From contig NZ_JACJRU010000001.1 in assembly GCF_014697425.1 (NCBI RefSeq), positions 310,001 through 374,000 of the forward strand: DNA of 64,000 bases. Direction: 5' to 3'. Both the position numbers and the translations under genes were made by a program. The DNA is from Nostoc sp. FACHB-110. GTDB lineage: Bacteria; Cyanobacteriota; Cyanobacteriia; Cyanobacteriales; Nostocaceae. How positions within the stretch are numbered: position 1 is the stretch's first letter; every line of letters starts with the position of its first letter. The notes beneath the pieces were generated by a model, which saw nothing but the letters and a program-made list of their open reading frames with translations, was not told the DNA's origin and ran no database searches. Of the stretch, positions 10,501-19,209 are shown one piece after another.

Positions 10501-12942
10501 ATTTAAATACTCAATTTCTGTAGTTTCAGTATATAAATTCAAAGTTAATTCATATTCTTGTTGCCAACTATCTAATGGTAAAAGTCCTAAACTTATATTT
10601 AAATATCTAGCAGCGACTTCATAGGCAGTAGCAGCTTTAGCTTTTTTAGCAGCTAAAAGATTTAACTTTGCTAGTTCATATTTTTCTGATACTTGAGTTA
10701 ATAAATCTAAACCAACATTTAGTTGGTTAACAATATCTAAAATATTTTCAGCGAGTGATGCTTCTGGTGTTTTTTCTAGTAATAATCTGCCTATTCTTAA
10801 ATGGGTGTTTTGTTTCTGATTTTCGGGAATTAATGAATAAGCTGCTTGCTGAATTCGATCATGTAAAAACTTATAGCTAATTTGTTTAGAGTCAAATGTG
10901 AGTTTAGCAGATTCTTCTTTTTCAAAGGCTAAAGGTATACGATAAGCATCACTCAACGGCAAAATCAAACCAGATTGTAATGCTGAATAAAGCTCATTTG
11001 CCGTACTCGTCGGAGATTTAGTACTAATAATAGAAAGTATATCTAGCGAAAATCTATTGCCAATACAAGCGGCTAGTTGCAAAACTTCTTGTGTTGCTAA
11101 TGGCAAGTCTTCAATAACATTCGCAATTAGTTCTACTATGCTTTTATCAGTTATACCAATCGCCTGAATTTTTTCTATATCCCACTGCCATAAAGCTGTT
11201 TCAAAGTGAAAATACAAAAACTTCTTTTGATATAGAGCCAATAAAAGCTGTGTTAAAAAGAATGGATTACCTGCGGTTTTATTATAGAGTAAATCTACCA
11301 ACAGTTTTATTCTTTCAGAATTATCATGTAATGTATCAGCAATTAACTGACTAAAATTTTCTAGAGAAAGGGCTTGCAAGATAATATTAGTAACGAGTGT
11401 ATCACCTTTATTTACTGCTTCTATTGTTTGAGTTAAAGGATGAGTACTGCTAACTTCATTATCTCGATAAGCCCCAATTAAAAGTAGATATTTGGTATGT
11501 TGGTCAGTAATTAGTAATTCAATTAATTTTAAAGTTGCTGAATCTGCCCATTGCAAGTCATCTAAAAAAATGACTAAAGGGTGTCTTTTTTTGGCAAAAA
11601 CACGGATAAAGTCAGTAAAAACTTTATTGAAGCGATTTTGTGATTCTACCGCATTGAGTTTAGCTACTTCTGGTTGTTTACCTATAACTAATTCTACTTC
11701 TGGAATTACATCAATAATTACTTGACCTTGGGACTTAACAGCAGCTAATATTTCACTCCGCCATGTTTCTAACTTCTGATTATTTTCTGTCAGGAGTTGC
11801 TTCATTAATAAACTAAAAGCTTGAATCAATGAGGCATAAGGAATATTACGTTGAAATTGATCAAATTTACCCCCAATAAAAAAACCTTTAGCGCGAGTAA
11901 TTGGTTTGTTAACTTCATTCACAACCGAAGATTTACCAATTCCTGAATAGCCAGAAACTAAAATCAGTTCACGGTTGCCTTTGCTGACTCGTTCAAAAGC
12001 CTCTAATAGTAAATTAACTTGATGTTCTCTACCATAAAGCTTTTGAGGAATTAACAATTGACTTAAAACATCTAACCGACCTGGTGTAAATTCGCTAATT
12101 TTACCTATTTTTTCTAACTGTTCTTGACAAATTTGTAAATCTGAGAGAAGTCCTTTCGCTGTTTGATAGCGGTCTTCAGCATTCTTCGCCATCAATTTTT
12201 TGACAATAGATGAGATGGCACTAGGAATTTCGGGATTTAATATTTCAATTTCGGTTGGTTCTTTGGCAATATGACAGTAAACTAATTCTAGAGGATCGTC
12301 ACTTTCAAAAGGTAATTGTCCAGTCAACACTTCATAGAAAGTAACCCCAAGAGAATAAAAGTCACTGCGATAGTCAAGAGTACGGTTCATTCTCCCAGTT
12401 TGTTCTGGGGACATATAAAGTAAAGTACCTTCTAGCTGGTTGGGGTTAGCTAGTTGTGGTACTTCTTTGTCCAGACGCGAGGCTATACTAAAATCTGTAA
12501 ATTTTACAATTCCAGTGTGGGAATTAATAATAATATTAGCTGGTTTAATATCTTTATGAATAATGTGACAACTATGTACAGAAACAAGAGCTTTGGTTAG
12601 CTGAATTGCAATATTAATAAAACTTTTTAAATCTTGTTGTCCTTGAATCAGTAGTTCTTTAAGAGAGTGACCATCAAAGTCTTCAAATACGATCGCTAAC
12701 CGATTTTGGTGAGTTTCTAGACTTAATACTTGAACAACGCCTTCTAAATTGAGGTTTTCTGTAATTTTATACTCATGCTTGAGGCGAGCGATCGCATCTA
12801 TCGAAGGATAATCTGATTTGAGTATTTTTAAAATAACTCGTTTTTTGTCTTGCGTTGCTACGGCTCTGTAAATAATTGTATCATCTCCTTCATGGAGCAT
12901 TTCGTTGATGTCATACCCTGAAAGTGAGCTAGATGTCAGCAT
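7546..12942 (-). CDS. Multi-domain Ser/Thr protein kinase-AAA ATPase-GAF-histidine kinase
   Basis: 1798 aa from the ATG at 12942, chosen because AGGG lies 8 nt upstream; a start at 12966 would add 8 residues. Order: a protein kinase domain (about 10-270) with catalytic IIHKDIKPANI, the activation-segment motif written DFS rather than DFG (KFTDFSIASRL), and YMSPEQTGR; an ORC/MalT-like AAA ATPase with Walker A SGYSGIGKSS and a Walker B-like VIFLDDLQWAD; a long TPR-like helical middle; a GAF domain; and a histidine kinase with SGIAHEINNP, NQ(S)QVFMNLIANAIDAL-like N box, DNGMGM and [11 protein letters not shown]. The architecture is that of cyanobacterial HstK-type dual-specificity kinases. The protein is soluble and of unknown signal. 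It is paralogous to the truncated gene at the left edge. Confidence 0.92.
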   Translation of the reverse strand: MLTSSSLSGYDINEMLHEGDDTIIYRAVATQDKKRVILKILKSDYPSIDAIARLKHEYKITENLNLEGVVQVLSLETHQNRLAIVFEDFDGHSLKELLIQGQQDLKSFINIAIQLTKALVSVHSCHIIHKDIKPANIIINSHTGIVKFTDFSIASRLDKEVPQLANPNQLEGTLLYMSPEQTGRMNRTLDYRSDFYSLGVTFYEVLTGQLPFESDDPLELVYCHIAKEPTEIEILNPEIPSAISSIVKKLMAKNAEDRYQTAKGLLSDLQICQEQLEKIGKISEFTPGRLDVLSQLLIPQKLYGREHQVNLLLEAFERVSKGNRELILVSGYSGIGKSSVVNEVNKPITRAKGFFIGGKFDQFQRNIPYASLIQAFSLLMKQLLTENNQKLETWRSEILAAVKSQGQVIIDVIPEVELVIGKQPEVAKLNAVESQNRFNKVFTDFIRVFAKKRHPLVIFLDDLQWADSATLKLIELLITDQHTKYLLLIGAYRDNEVSSTHPLTQTIEAVNKGDTLVTNIILQALSLENFSQLIADTLHDNSERIKLLVDLLYNKTAGNPFFLTQLLLALYQKKFLYFHFETALWQWDIEKIQAIGITDKSIVELIANVIEDLPLATQEVLQLAACIGNRFSLDILSIISTKSPTSTANELYSALQSGLILPLSDAYRIPLAFEKEESAKLTFDSKQISYKFLHDRIQQAAYSLIPENQKQNTHLRIGRLLLEKTPEASLAENILDIVNQLNVGLDLLTQVSEKYELAKLNLLAAKKAKAATAYEVAARYLNISLGLLPLDSWQQEYELTLNLYTETTEIEYLNGNFAQANNLGDIALNQARSILDKVKLYEVKMLTYMAQNRMPEVLEIGIKSLKELGVKLPQNPTKLNVLLDLVNTQIALKGKQIENLASLPAMSDPYKLAAMQILLQIVPAASQAGSFLFVLAVLAMVRLSIKYGNSPVSAYGYVAYGTILTDKFNQIETGYKLGNLAINLLAKINDNSIKATVYFVHNGTIRFYKEPVKDTIMQLLEGMQSGLELGNIENAGYCAVVAGYHTLLSGENLEIVDKKTASYVDLMQKLNLGTLAATTNIFRQAALNLQAKSSSKSALIGDAFDEVTMADDVINNYSFKGLYYGCKTILCYFFDEYDSAIKNAEIAENNRLENVGWLIHTANNFYYSLALLALCNQASPSQKQQYLKQVINNQKQMKKWVKQAPSNFQHKYDLVEAEKARVLGKVQAAIDLYDIAVVGAKKNNYIQEEALINELTAKFYLNLGKEKIAKMYMTEAYYGYIYWGAIAKVKELDERYNNLIIRNGNGQESTLDVRKTIATTKINYTGTINDNKVALDLTTVVKASQAISGEIVLDKLLDTLLRIILENAAAQKGCLILLKDNELFIEAISGKDNSTIILQSSPVKTSADIPVSIVEYVARTQESLVINDAMVETIAMADPYIKHYQPKSILCTPIFSHGKFIGILYLENNITTSAFNGDRITTLNLITSQAAISLENSQLYQKAQDYAKQLENSLSDLKQMQLQLVQSEKMSALGNLVSGIAHEINNPVGFLAGNLEPGSQYVNDLLELVDLYEKHYPQPTTEISKKIKAIDLEYLREDLPKLFTSMQKGVNRIYEVSVSLRTFARADSQKLTPCNIHEILDSTILILKHRLKASQNRPTIEVVKKYGDLPPIKCFPGQLSQVFMNLIANAIDALEESNTGRSFSEISKDPNCITVTTKMSEDQKFVVIKIKDNGMGMTEQVKQKIFDYLFTTKPVGKGTGLGLAIACQIIIEKHGGTIDVESTFGEGAEFIIQLPVHE

Positions 12943-13528
12943 TATCTTGACCCTGTTATTAAACACAAAACTTGGTTATTTTATGATTCCCAATATTTGA
13001 TTCTTCAATCAAATTAAATTTTTATCAAAATGTCATTAATCTTTGTGTGCTTTGAGTAATATCAAGTTACACAGCAAAAAAGCATCTAATAACAAAACAT
13101 TAAGCCAGCAAGTAAATAAAGTAACTTGTTAACTACTTACAATTATCAGTTTAATTTCTTGGAAAACTCACTGTCATGAATTTTTCCCATTTTATAAGTA
13201 GAACAGCTTCAATATTTATACTGGGGAACAGGTAGGAGGCAGCAGGAAAAAGCACTTGGATTTAATTAACTTTTATGAATATAGGTTGCTTTTTTCTCCT
13301 GAGTTACTTATGTCCTTCTATAGGACTCATATTTGATTTATAAAAAAATCAGTACACCCAGATCAATCTTCTTTCCTATTCCCCTAACCCTACTCCTTAA
13401 CTACACAACTAGATTCAGAAATCAAGCCTGATTCCTATAATTGTTTTAAGTGGTTATACACCCTGACCAGATAAAAATTTAAATATTCAGATTCCCCTTA
13501 TGTAATAAAAATGGGAATCTGGTGTTGG
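12943..13528. other. Intergenic region between the multikinase and the NRPS-like gene
   Basis: About 590 bp, AT-rich, with no credible ORF. Both flanking genes are on the minus strand, so it should hold the multikinase promoter (right of 12942) and the 3' end of the NRPS-like transcript. Apart from the weak hairpin at 13488-13521 I see no recognisable element. Confidence 0.6.
13488..13521 (-). terminator. Weak terminator-like hairpin after the NRPS-like gene
   Basis: CAGATTCCC (13488-13496) pairs perfectly with GGGAATCTG (13513-13521) across a 16 nt loop. On the minus strand the stem is followed by an AT-rich stretch with T-runs. It lies 8 bp past the stop codon of the 13529 gene. The large loop makes it a weak terminator candidate. 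Confidence 0.5.
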
Positions 13529-16500
13529 CTAATAGTGGAGATTGCCTACATTTTGCAGTTGTCTGGTTGCGAAATTTTTGTCAAATTTGGGTAAATACTG
13601 TCTCATTAGTTCTTTGTCAATTTTTGGGCAGACAATACCAGTACCTTGTATTGCCGCAAGTGTATTGTGTACTTGGGGTATAGGAGAAAGATGATGTATC
13701 TCTAGGATAGTGCTACGGTCTTGATAAACTTTTTCTTGAAAGAACGATATCAAGGGATACAAGGGATTAGTAGTTGTCAAATTAGAAAGAGCGTTCAACC
13801 AGTTTTTTGGGGAAATTTTTTGTAAGGAATAACCAAACTCATTAAAACACTCAAAGATTTCTACATTAGTTAACTCCTGTTCTCTAGGCACAACAATATT
13901 GTAATTACCACCTGTGTATTTTGCGTCTGAAGAAATATGAGCGATCGCAGCAGCCACATAATCTACTGGTACTGGAGTCCAATATTTTTCTGGCCAGTCT
14001 GGATACATCCCCATTTCAATACAACCTCCGACAAAGCGGTAAAAAGTGTCATTAACGTTAGCAACTCCTGTTTGTCTGTGACCAGAAATAAAACCAGGAC
14101 GATAAATAGAAACTGCTAATCCTTCGGCTTTTGCCGTTCTGACCATACGTTCAGCCGCCCATTTTGATCTGACATAAGCACACTCTACGGACATAATTGG
14201 TAGACTGCTATCAATATCAAAATCTTCAAAGAGTTTGTTAATTCCTAAGAATGAAGTTACTGCTCCATAAACAGACATCGTGGATATGTAATGCAGTATT
14301 TTGTGACGACGATAAGCTGCTAAAGCCAGAATATTTGCAGTCCCATCGACATTAGATTTTTTAATTAGCGAATAAGGCTTGATGTAATTAGTGTCAGCAG
14401 CTACATGATAGATATGAGATACTTCCTCACTAAGTTTGTCAAATAATTCTGCTGATAGTTGTAACTGTGGTTGTTCAATGTTACCAGCAATGACATTGAC
14501 CTGCTGTAACATTGTTGTTGGTAGTTGGTATTGGAGCAAAGTTGCACGCAGTCTTTCAACCGCTTCAGCATTACTTTTTGCTCTGACTAAGCAATAAATT
14601 TTTCGGTAAGTGCCTTTGACCAATAATTCATAGAGTAAATGTGCGCCGAGAAAGCCAGTTGTGCCTGTAATTAAGGCACAGTCATACTGAACTGGTGGTT
14701 GTTGTTGCCAACTTGATACATCTAAATCTGAAGCCAGGGCTGCTGCTGCTTGTAGGTCAATATTTCTATCATGAAAAGCACTTTCGCTTTTGTTTTTTAA
14801 CTGCTCTAACAATTTGGCTAAACTTACTGGTGTAGGATATTCATAAATGAAACGAGAAGGAACGGTAACACCAAAATCACGATTGAGTGCATACAATACA
14901 TGAGCTATGCAAAGTGAACTACCCCCTATCTCGAAGAAATTTGTATGAGGCTTACAAGTTCCTGCGGGTAACTCTATCGCTTCATCAAAAATTATTGCTA
15001 TTTTCAGCGAATTATCTAGCGTATCAGCCAAGAAAGAAGGTGTTTGGGGTATTTGTGGTAAAGCCTTTCGGTCTACTTTGCTACGATTAGGTAACAAAGG
15101 CAATTCGTCCATAAAAATAAACCGTGTAGGCACCATATAATCTGGTAGTTGTTCGGCAGCAAAACATTGCAAGTGCTTTTCTGTCAAAAACTTGCCGGGT
15201 TTAGGCACAATATATGCAGCCAGCATTGATACGCCATAATTTTCCGGTACGTCGTTACTTTCTGGGCGAGTAGTTCTGATTGCTTTGACAGCGTTGGCCT
15301 GCACATCAGGATGCTGACCAATGATCATTTCTATGGCTTCTATTTCTATACGCTTGCCCCGAATTTTAATCTGATGATCAGATCGGCCTACATAGTGTAA
15401 TAGCCCAGGCTGATGCGGATCTTCGTAAACAATATCGCCTGTCTTATATATTTTGCCTAATCCAAAAGGGTTATTGAGAAAACGACTGTTGGTAATTTCC
15501 GGTTTATCTAGGTAGCCTTGACCTACTCCTATACCACCTACGTATAGCTCCCCTTTTTCACCACGCTGACAAAGTTTCAATTCTTCATCCAGCACATAAA
15601 GTTCTATGTTTGGTAGTGCATGACCAATGGGGAGATGAATATCTTGTGGTTGAAATTCGTAAATAGTGCAACAAACTGTGATTTCAGTTGGCCCATAGGC
15701 ATTAAAAAAGCGTCTATTAGGTGTCACCCATGCTTTGGCAAGCGATAGGGGACAAGCTTCACCGGCTACCACTACCATTTGTAAGTTAGATAGTTGGTCG
15801 CAAAATGGTGTGAGTGTTGCCAGTACGGAAGGGGCTAAAGTCACCCATTGTACTTGTTGTTTAGCTAAAAAATTGGCCAAGATTTGCCCAGGAAGCATTT
15901 GCTCTCTTGGGCCTAGTACTAAAGTGGCTCCACTACATAATGCTGTGACTAATTCCCACACAGCTGCATCAAAGCTAATAGAGGCAAACTGAAGTAAACG
16001 CAAGCCTGGTTGAATATTAAAAACCTTACCACTCGCTTGAGCAAGATTTAGCAAACCCTGATGCTTAATCATCACTCCTTTAGGTACACCTGTAGAGCCA
16101 GAAGTGTAAATTATATAAGCTAGTTGCTCAGGCTTGACAACAGGAGGTAACGCTAAAGATGTGGGTAACTCTTGCCAGACTGTGGGAGTATCGAGAAAAC
16201 ACATTTGCCCATTCAAACCACTCTGACGCATAGCTGGCTCAATATCAAAAGCAAATTTTTGCTGTGTCAAAATTGTGGTTAATTTCGCGTCTGCAATCAT
16301 GTAGCTAAGACGCTGACGAGGCAAGTCTGGGTCAAGGGGAACAAAAGCTGCTCCTGCTTTCAAAATTGCATAGATAGCAATAATCATTTCAAACGATGGT
16401 TCTAAACACAACCCGACTAAGCTGTTGGGTGCTAGTAAACCTTGGGCTGTCAAATAGTTATATAGTTGTTCGGCTCTTGCGCCTAGCTCTTTGTAGGTTA

Positions 16501-16621
16501 ATTGTTGTTCTTCTAGTAATAACGCAACATGATTGGGATATTTTTGGCAAATCAAATCTAGGTAAGAGACAACTGTTGGAGCCGATTGTGAATTATCAGA
16601 ATTGATTTGGAAATTCAGCAT
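13529..16621 (-). CDS. Adenylation-carrier protein-thioester reductase (NRPS-like A-PCP-R) enzyme
   Basis: 1030 aa. Residues about 15-510 are an amino-acid adenylation domain: A3 YIIYTSGSTGVPKGV, A5 NAYGPTE, A7 YKTGD, A8-like VGRSDHQIKIRGKRIEIEAIE, and A10 with the catalytic Lys in NRSKVDRKAL. A carrier domain follows (about 545-615) with phosphopantetheine site EIGGSSL, then an NAD(P)-binding reductase (about 650-1010) with TGTTGFLGAH and active-site YVRSKWAAE. The enzyme should activate one acid, load it on the carrier and release it as an aldehyde or alcohol. Aligning the A domain by hand with GrsA gives pocket residues D-A-W-S-V-A-A-V-C-K, close to the Phe code DAWTIAAICK; substrate Phe is inference. 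There is no condensation domain, and no other biosynthetic genes or phosphopantetheinyl transferase are adjacent. Confidence 0.9.
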   Translation of the reverse strand: MLNFQINSDNSQSAPTVVSYLDLICQKYPNHVALLLEEQQLTYKELGARAEQLYNYLTAQGLLAPNSLVGLCLEPSFEMIIAIYAILKAGAAFVPLDPDLPRQRLSYMIADAKLTTILTQQKFAFDIEPAMRQSGLNGQMCFLDTPTVWQELPTSLALPPVVKPEQLAYIIYTSGSTGVPKGVMIKHQGLLNLAQASGKVFNIQPGLRLLQFASISFDAAVWELVTALCSGATLVLGPREQMLPGQILANFLAKQQVQWVTLAPSVLATLTPFCDQLSNLQMVVVAGEACPLSLAKAWVTPNRRFFNAYGPTEITVCCTIYEFQPQDIHLPIGHALPNIELYVLDEELKLCQRGEKGELYVGGIGVGQGYLDKPEITNSRFLNNPFGLGKIYKTGDIVYEDPHQPGLLHYVGRSDHQIKIRGKRIEIEAIEMIIGQHPDVQANAVKAIRTTRPESNDVPENYGVSMLAAYIVPKPGKFLTEKHLQCFAAEQLPDYMVPTRFIFMDELPLLPNRSKVDRKALPQIPQTPSFLADTLDNSLKIAIIFDEAIELPAGTCKPHTNFFEIGGSSLCIAHVLYALNRDFGVTVPSRFIYEYPTPVSLAKLLEQLKNKSESAFHDRNIDLQAAAALASDLDVSSWQQQPPVQYDCALITGTTGFLGAHLLYELLVKGTYRKIYCLVRAKSNAEAVERLRATLLQYQLPTTMLQQVNVIAGNIEQPQLQLSAELFDKLSEEVSHIYHVAADTNYIKPYSLIKKSNVDGTANILALAAYRRHKILHYISTMSVYGAVTSFLGINKLFEDFDIDSSLPIMSVECAYVRSKWAAERMVRTAKAEGLAVSIYRPGFISGHRQTGVANVNDTFYRFVGGCIEMGMYPDWPEKYWTPVPVDYVAAAIAHISSDAKYTGGNYNIVVPREQELTNVEIFECFNEFGYSLQKISPKNWLNALSNLTTTNPLYPLISFFQEKVYQDRSTILEIHHLSPIPQVHNTLAAIQGTGIVCPKIDKELMRQYLPKFDKNFATRQLQNVGNLHY

Positions 16622-17763
16622 GATGATTAATAAAGCAATAACGACTAAAGAAAAATTGGGTACAGAAAGTAGACAAGCAATAATTTTTTGGTATCGCTTA
16701 TCTTTGAGATATTAAGTTTTAAAAAAAGCTAAGAACTTAATGTATTGTTGGTATTTTTTTAATTACTTATTTCATATTGCGTACATCATCTATGTTTTTT
16801 GATTAAAAAAATATAATCATTTATTTTTTAGGAAGATTAAGGATTATGCCATGATTTTCTTTAATCAAAATATGAGATTCCAAAAGATAAATTGCCCAAA
16901 CATGATGATAGAGATAAATTCATTTGCCAGCAAATTTTATGATTTTTCTAGCCTTTGAAGGAAACTTTAGCGTTAATGTGACAGTCTAAGCTGTTTGATT
17001 TCCTACCTTCAACTCTAAATATTTGGTATCTACTGAGAAAATGTGGGTAAGTTTCCATAAAAGGATTTTTTTAAGTTTTCAGGTAGTTAATTTTGTGTGC
17101 TTGAGTTCAGATTAAATGCATATTCAAACAAATGAGAAGTTTATATTTATGTTGTTAGATGCTTATTATGGCAAATAATATCCCTAGTTTCTAGTGTTTT
17201 TATCCAATCTTTATCTGAGTATAAATAGCTGAAATTGAGATACAAAAGATATCAAAATAGATGTTGATACTATATGTATAGTTAAAGAAAAATCAGTGTT
17301 TGTACGAGGAGAATTTGAGAGTAAATATAAAAAATTAAATTTTTATTTTTTGCTACTGATGATTAAATAGCTAGCAATTAAGCTATCTATGTCAGTTTAC
17401 AATCATCCAACATGAATATGATACATATATAAATGCTTGTGGGCTTGCTAATTATTTGTAAAGCTTCAATAGCTAGCTATATTAAGCAAGTATCATAAAT
17501 AACAAATATATGGCGATCGCTAGAGTTTTCTTCTTCTCTACCTAGACAAATATAAAAAAGGTGTGTTAGATAGCAGCACACCCTAATATTATTAGATATG
17601 GCATTGTGTAGAGGAGTAATAGAGTAACTTTCTACGTAAGAATTCAGGAGTCAGAATTCAGGATTCAGAAGGTTAGAAAATTTAGTCACAGTTTTCTCAA
17701 TCAAATATATTGATTACGCGCTCATTACTCTTAAATTCTGAAGAAATGGCGATCGCTATTTTG

Positions 17764-17846
17764 ATACTAAGTTGCACTCAAAGATAGTAACCTAGGGTGG
17801 GAGTAGGGAGTAGGAATACGACTATTTCAACAAAGCAACTTGGTAT
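17764..17846. repeat. MITE-like inverted-repeat element, copy A
   Basis: An 83 bp unit ends in ATACTAAGTTGC (17764-17775) and its near-perfect inverse GCAACTTGGTAT (17835-17846). A second copy in the opposite orientation lies at 57604-57675 and shares the ends and the inner TCAAAGATAGTAA-like segment. It has no coding capacity, consistent with a non-autonomous miniature element. Confidence 0.65.
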
Positions 17847-17865
17847 GAATTCTGTTTTGATAAGA

Positions 17866-17906
17866 AAAAGCTAGAGACTAAGAAATTTATCTAGCCTCTA
17901 GCTTTT
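17866..17906 (-). terminator. Terminator hairpin after the 17939 gene
   Basis: AAAAGCTAGAG (17866-17876) pairs perfectly with CTCTAGCTTTT (17896-17906), an 11 bp stem with A/T-rich flanks. It lies just past the stop of the minus-strand gene at 17939 and could work in both directions. Confidence 0.65.
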
Positions 17907-17938
17907 AGTGCCTAGCCTTAAATCTTTAGCTTTCTTGA

Positions 17939-18196
17939 TTAACCCAACTTCTTGAGAGTTTCCAATAAACTCATAACGGTGGAAACTGTGACTTGAAGTT
18001 TTTGGGAGTGATCGCCAGCTGTTTGATCAACAGCCTTGATAAACTGTTCTAAAGTTTGGGTTAAGTTTGCCTGAGCTTGTTGAACAGCAGGCTTATCAGC
18101 TGATGTCTGCTTAGTTGCTGCTGCTGTGGGTAGCTTGATAGATTCAATGACAGGGCGATCGCCTGTAGAATTGTTACCAACAGCTAGTTTAATCAT
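17939..18196 (-). CDS. Small hypothetical protein
   Basis: 85 aa from the ATG at 18196; the frame opens four codons earlier at a TTG (18208), judged less likely. The sequence is polar with an Ala/Thr/Gln-rich centre, and residues about 40-85 look amphipathic (QANLTQTLEQFIKAVDQTAG, then VSTVMSLLETLKKLG). There is no signal peptide or membrane segment. I do not recognise the family. A strong hairpin terminator follows the stop, which supports a real transcribed unit. No Shine-Dalgarno is obvious, as is common in cyanobacteria. Confidence 0.6.
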   Translation of the reverse strand: MIKLAVGNNSTGDRPVIESIKLPTAAATKQTSADKPAVQQAQANLTQTLEQFIKAVDQTAGDHSQKLQVTVSTVMSLLETLKKLG

Positions 18197-18758
18197 GTGT
18201 AGCGTCAAAAATCAGCCCATATCTACACTTTCTGGATGCACCACCGAAGCAAAATCTAAAAACTTCTTTAATTTTTAAATTAACCTCAGTCATACTTAGA
18301 GCTATCTATGACATTGGACACATATTAACCCTGAAATTACAGTATATCCTCAGTAATACTACGAGGATTTTGCTGAGGTAAATCAGAAGAATTGTTGAGC
18401 AAAAGTTACTATTTATACAAATAAAATTAAGTAAAATTAAGCTAGTAAATAGCTGATAATATTTGGAATAAAAATCCAATCAACTGCTCTGACGCATCTG
18501 AGTATATAGAAATTAGCAAGTGTTAAAAAATACAGTGAATTCTTAAAAAATTGTAAAGGTAATTTTAAGTGTAAAAAAACAACTCAAAGTCTGGCTTTGG
18601 TATACTGCGACAGTTAATGAATGAGGCTTTTTCTTGAAAATCCAAACTTTTTATCATAGCCGAGCGCTGCTAATAATTTGGAATATTATCTCCAACAATT
18701 CCACCCAAATAAAGATTTACGCGCAAAGATTACCTGTAAAACTTAAGTATCAAGTTGA
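18197..18758. other. Intergenic region, AT-rich
   Basis: About 560 bp between two minus-strand small genes. No ORF, RNA gene or clear inverted repeat was found. It presumably holds the promoter of the 17939 gene. Confidence 0.55.
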
Positions 18759-19109
18759 TTAATAATGCTGCCACTCATACATTAATCGTCCATGATGATC
18801 GCGCACAAGTTCCCATTCTCCATTACGATATGGTTGTCCAGAATAACTTCCATAGCGATAATGTCGTCTGGTGCGCTGGCGTTGATAATAATAGTGTTGA
18901 TTTCGTTGCCGTCTATGATAACGTCTGCGATTATCTCTGTGAGCTAGTAAAAGCTCTCTATTGGAATCTCCAACTAAAGTCTCTGTGTTCAGGCTATGTT
19001 CATTCAGAACATGATTTAAGGTATTCTCCTTGGCTTGGGCTAAAGCAGGTGGATAAATGAAGGCTAATAGCAGGAACACAATTGAGGATAGCTTTTTGAA
19101 ACTTTGCAC
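18759..19109 (-). CDS. Small exported basic protein, unknown function
   Basis: 116 aa, GTG start at 19109. Residues 1-24 form a typical signal peptide: a basic start (QSFKK), a hydrophobic core (SIVFLLLAFIYPPA) and cleavage at ALA-Q. The mature part has a His/Arg/Tyr-rich low-complexity middle (RRRYHRRQRNQHYYYQRQ) and ends in a more ordered segment (GEWELVRDHHGRLMYEW). It probably sits in the periplasm or outer layers; the basic region could bind nucleic acid, pigment or polysaccharide, but none of that is shown. The overlapping plus-strand ORF is a shadow. It is divergent from ackA, so the 100 bp gap must carry both promoters. Confidence 0.65.
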   Translation of the reverse strand: MQSFKKLSSIVFLLLAFIYPPALAQAKENTLNHVLNEHSLNTETLVGDSNRELLLAHRDNRRRYHRRQRNQHYYYQRQRTRRHYRYGSYSGQPYRNGEWELVRDHHGRLMYEWQHY

Positions 19110-19209
19110 GTCTTTGCTTTTCCAAGACTATTGGTAATAAGTTTATTTAATACTTGAAGTTGAAAAACCATATAGTTCAGAGTTCACAAACCTGAGGGAC
19201 GCAAAAGTA

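Larger units (their letters stand above)
16622..17938. other. 1.3 kb AT-rich non-coding leader upstream of the NRPS-like gene
   Basis: No credible ORF on either strand. It contains long A/T-rich stretches, a short tandem repeat of GAATTCAGGA-like units near 17639-17670 (a common cyanobacterial intergenic pattern), a MITE-like repeat (17764-17846) and a bidirectional terminator hairpin (17866-17906). The promoter of the 13529 gene must lie here. I could not identify operator or riboswitch structures by eye. Confidence 0.6.

Noticed and set aside
18755..19060. 101-residue plus-strand ORF opposite the exported basic protein
   Set aside because: The minus-strand frame has a clear signal peptide; the plus frame is its shadow.
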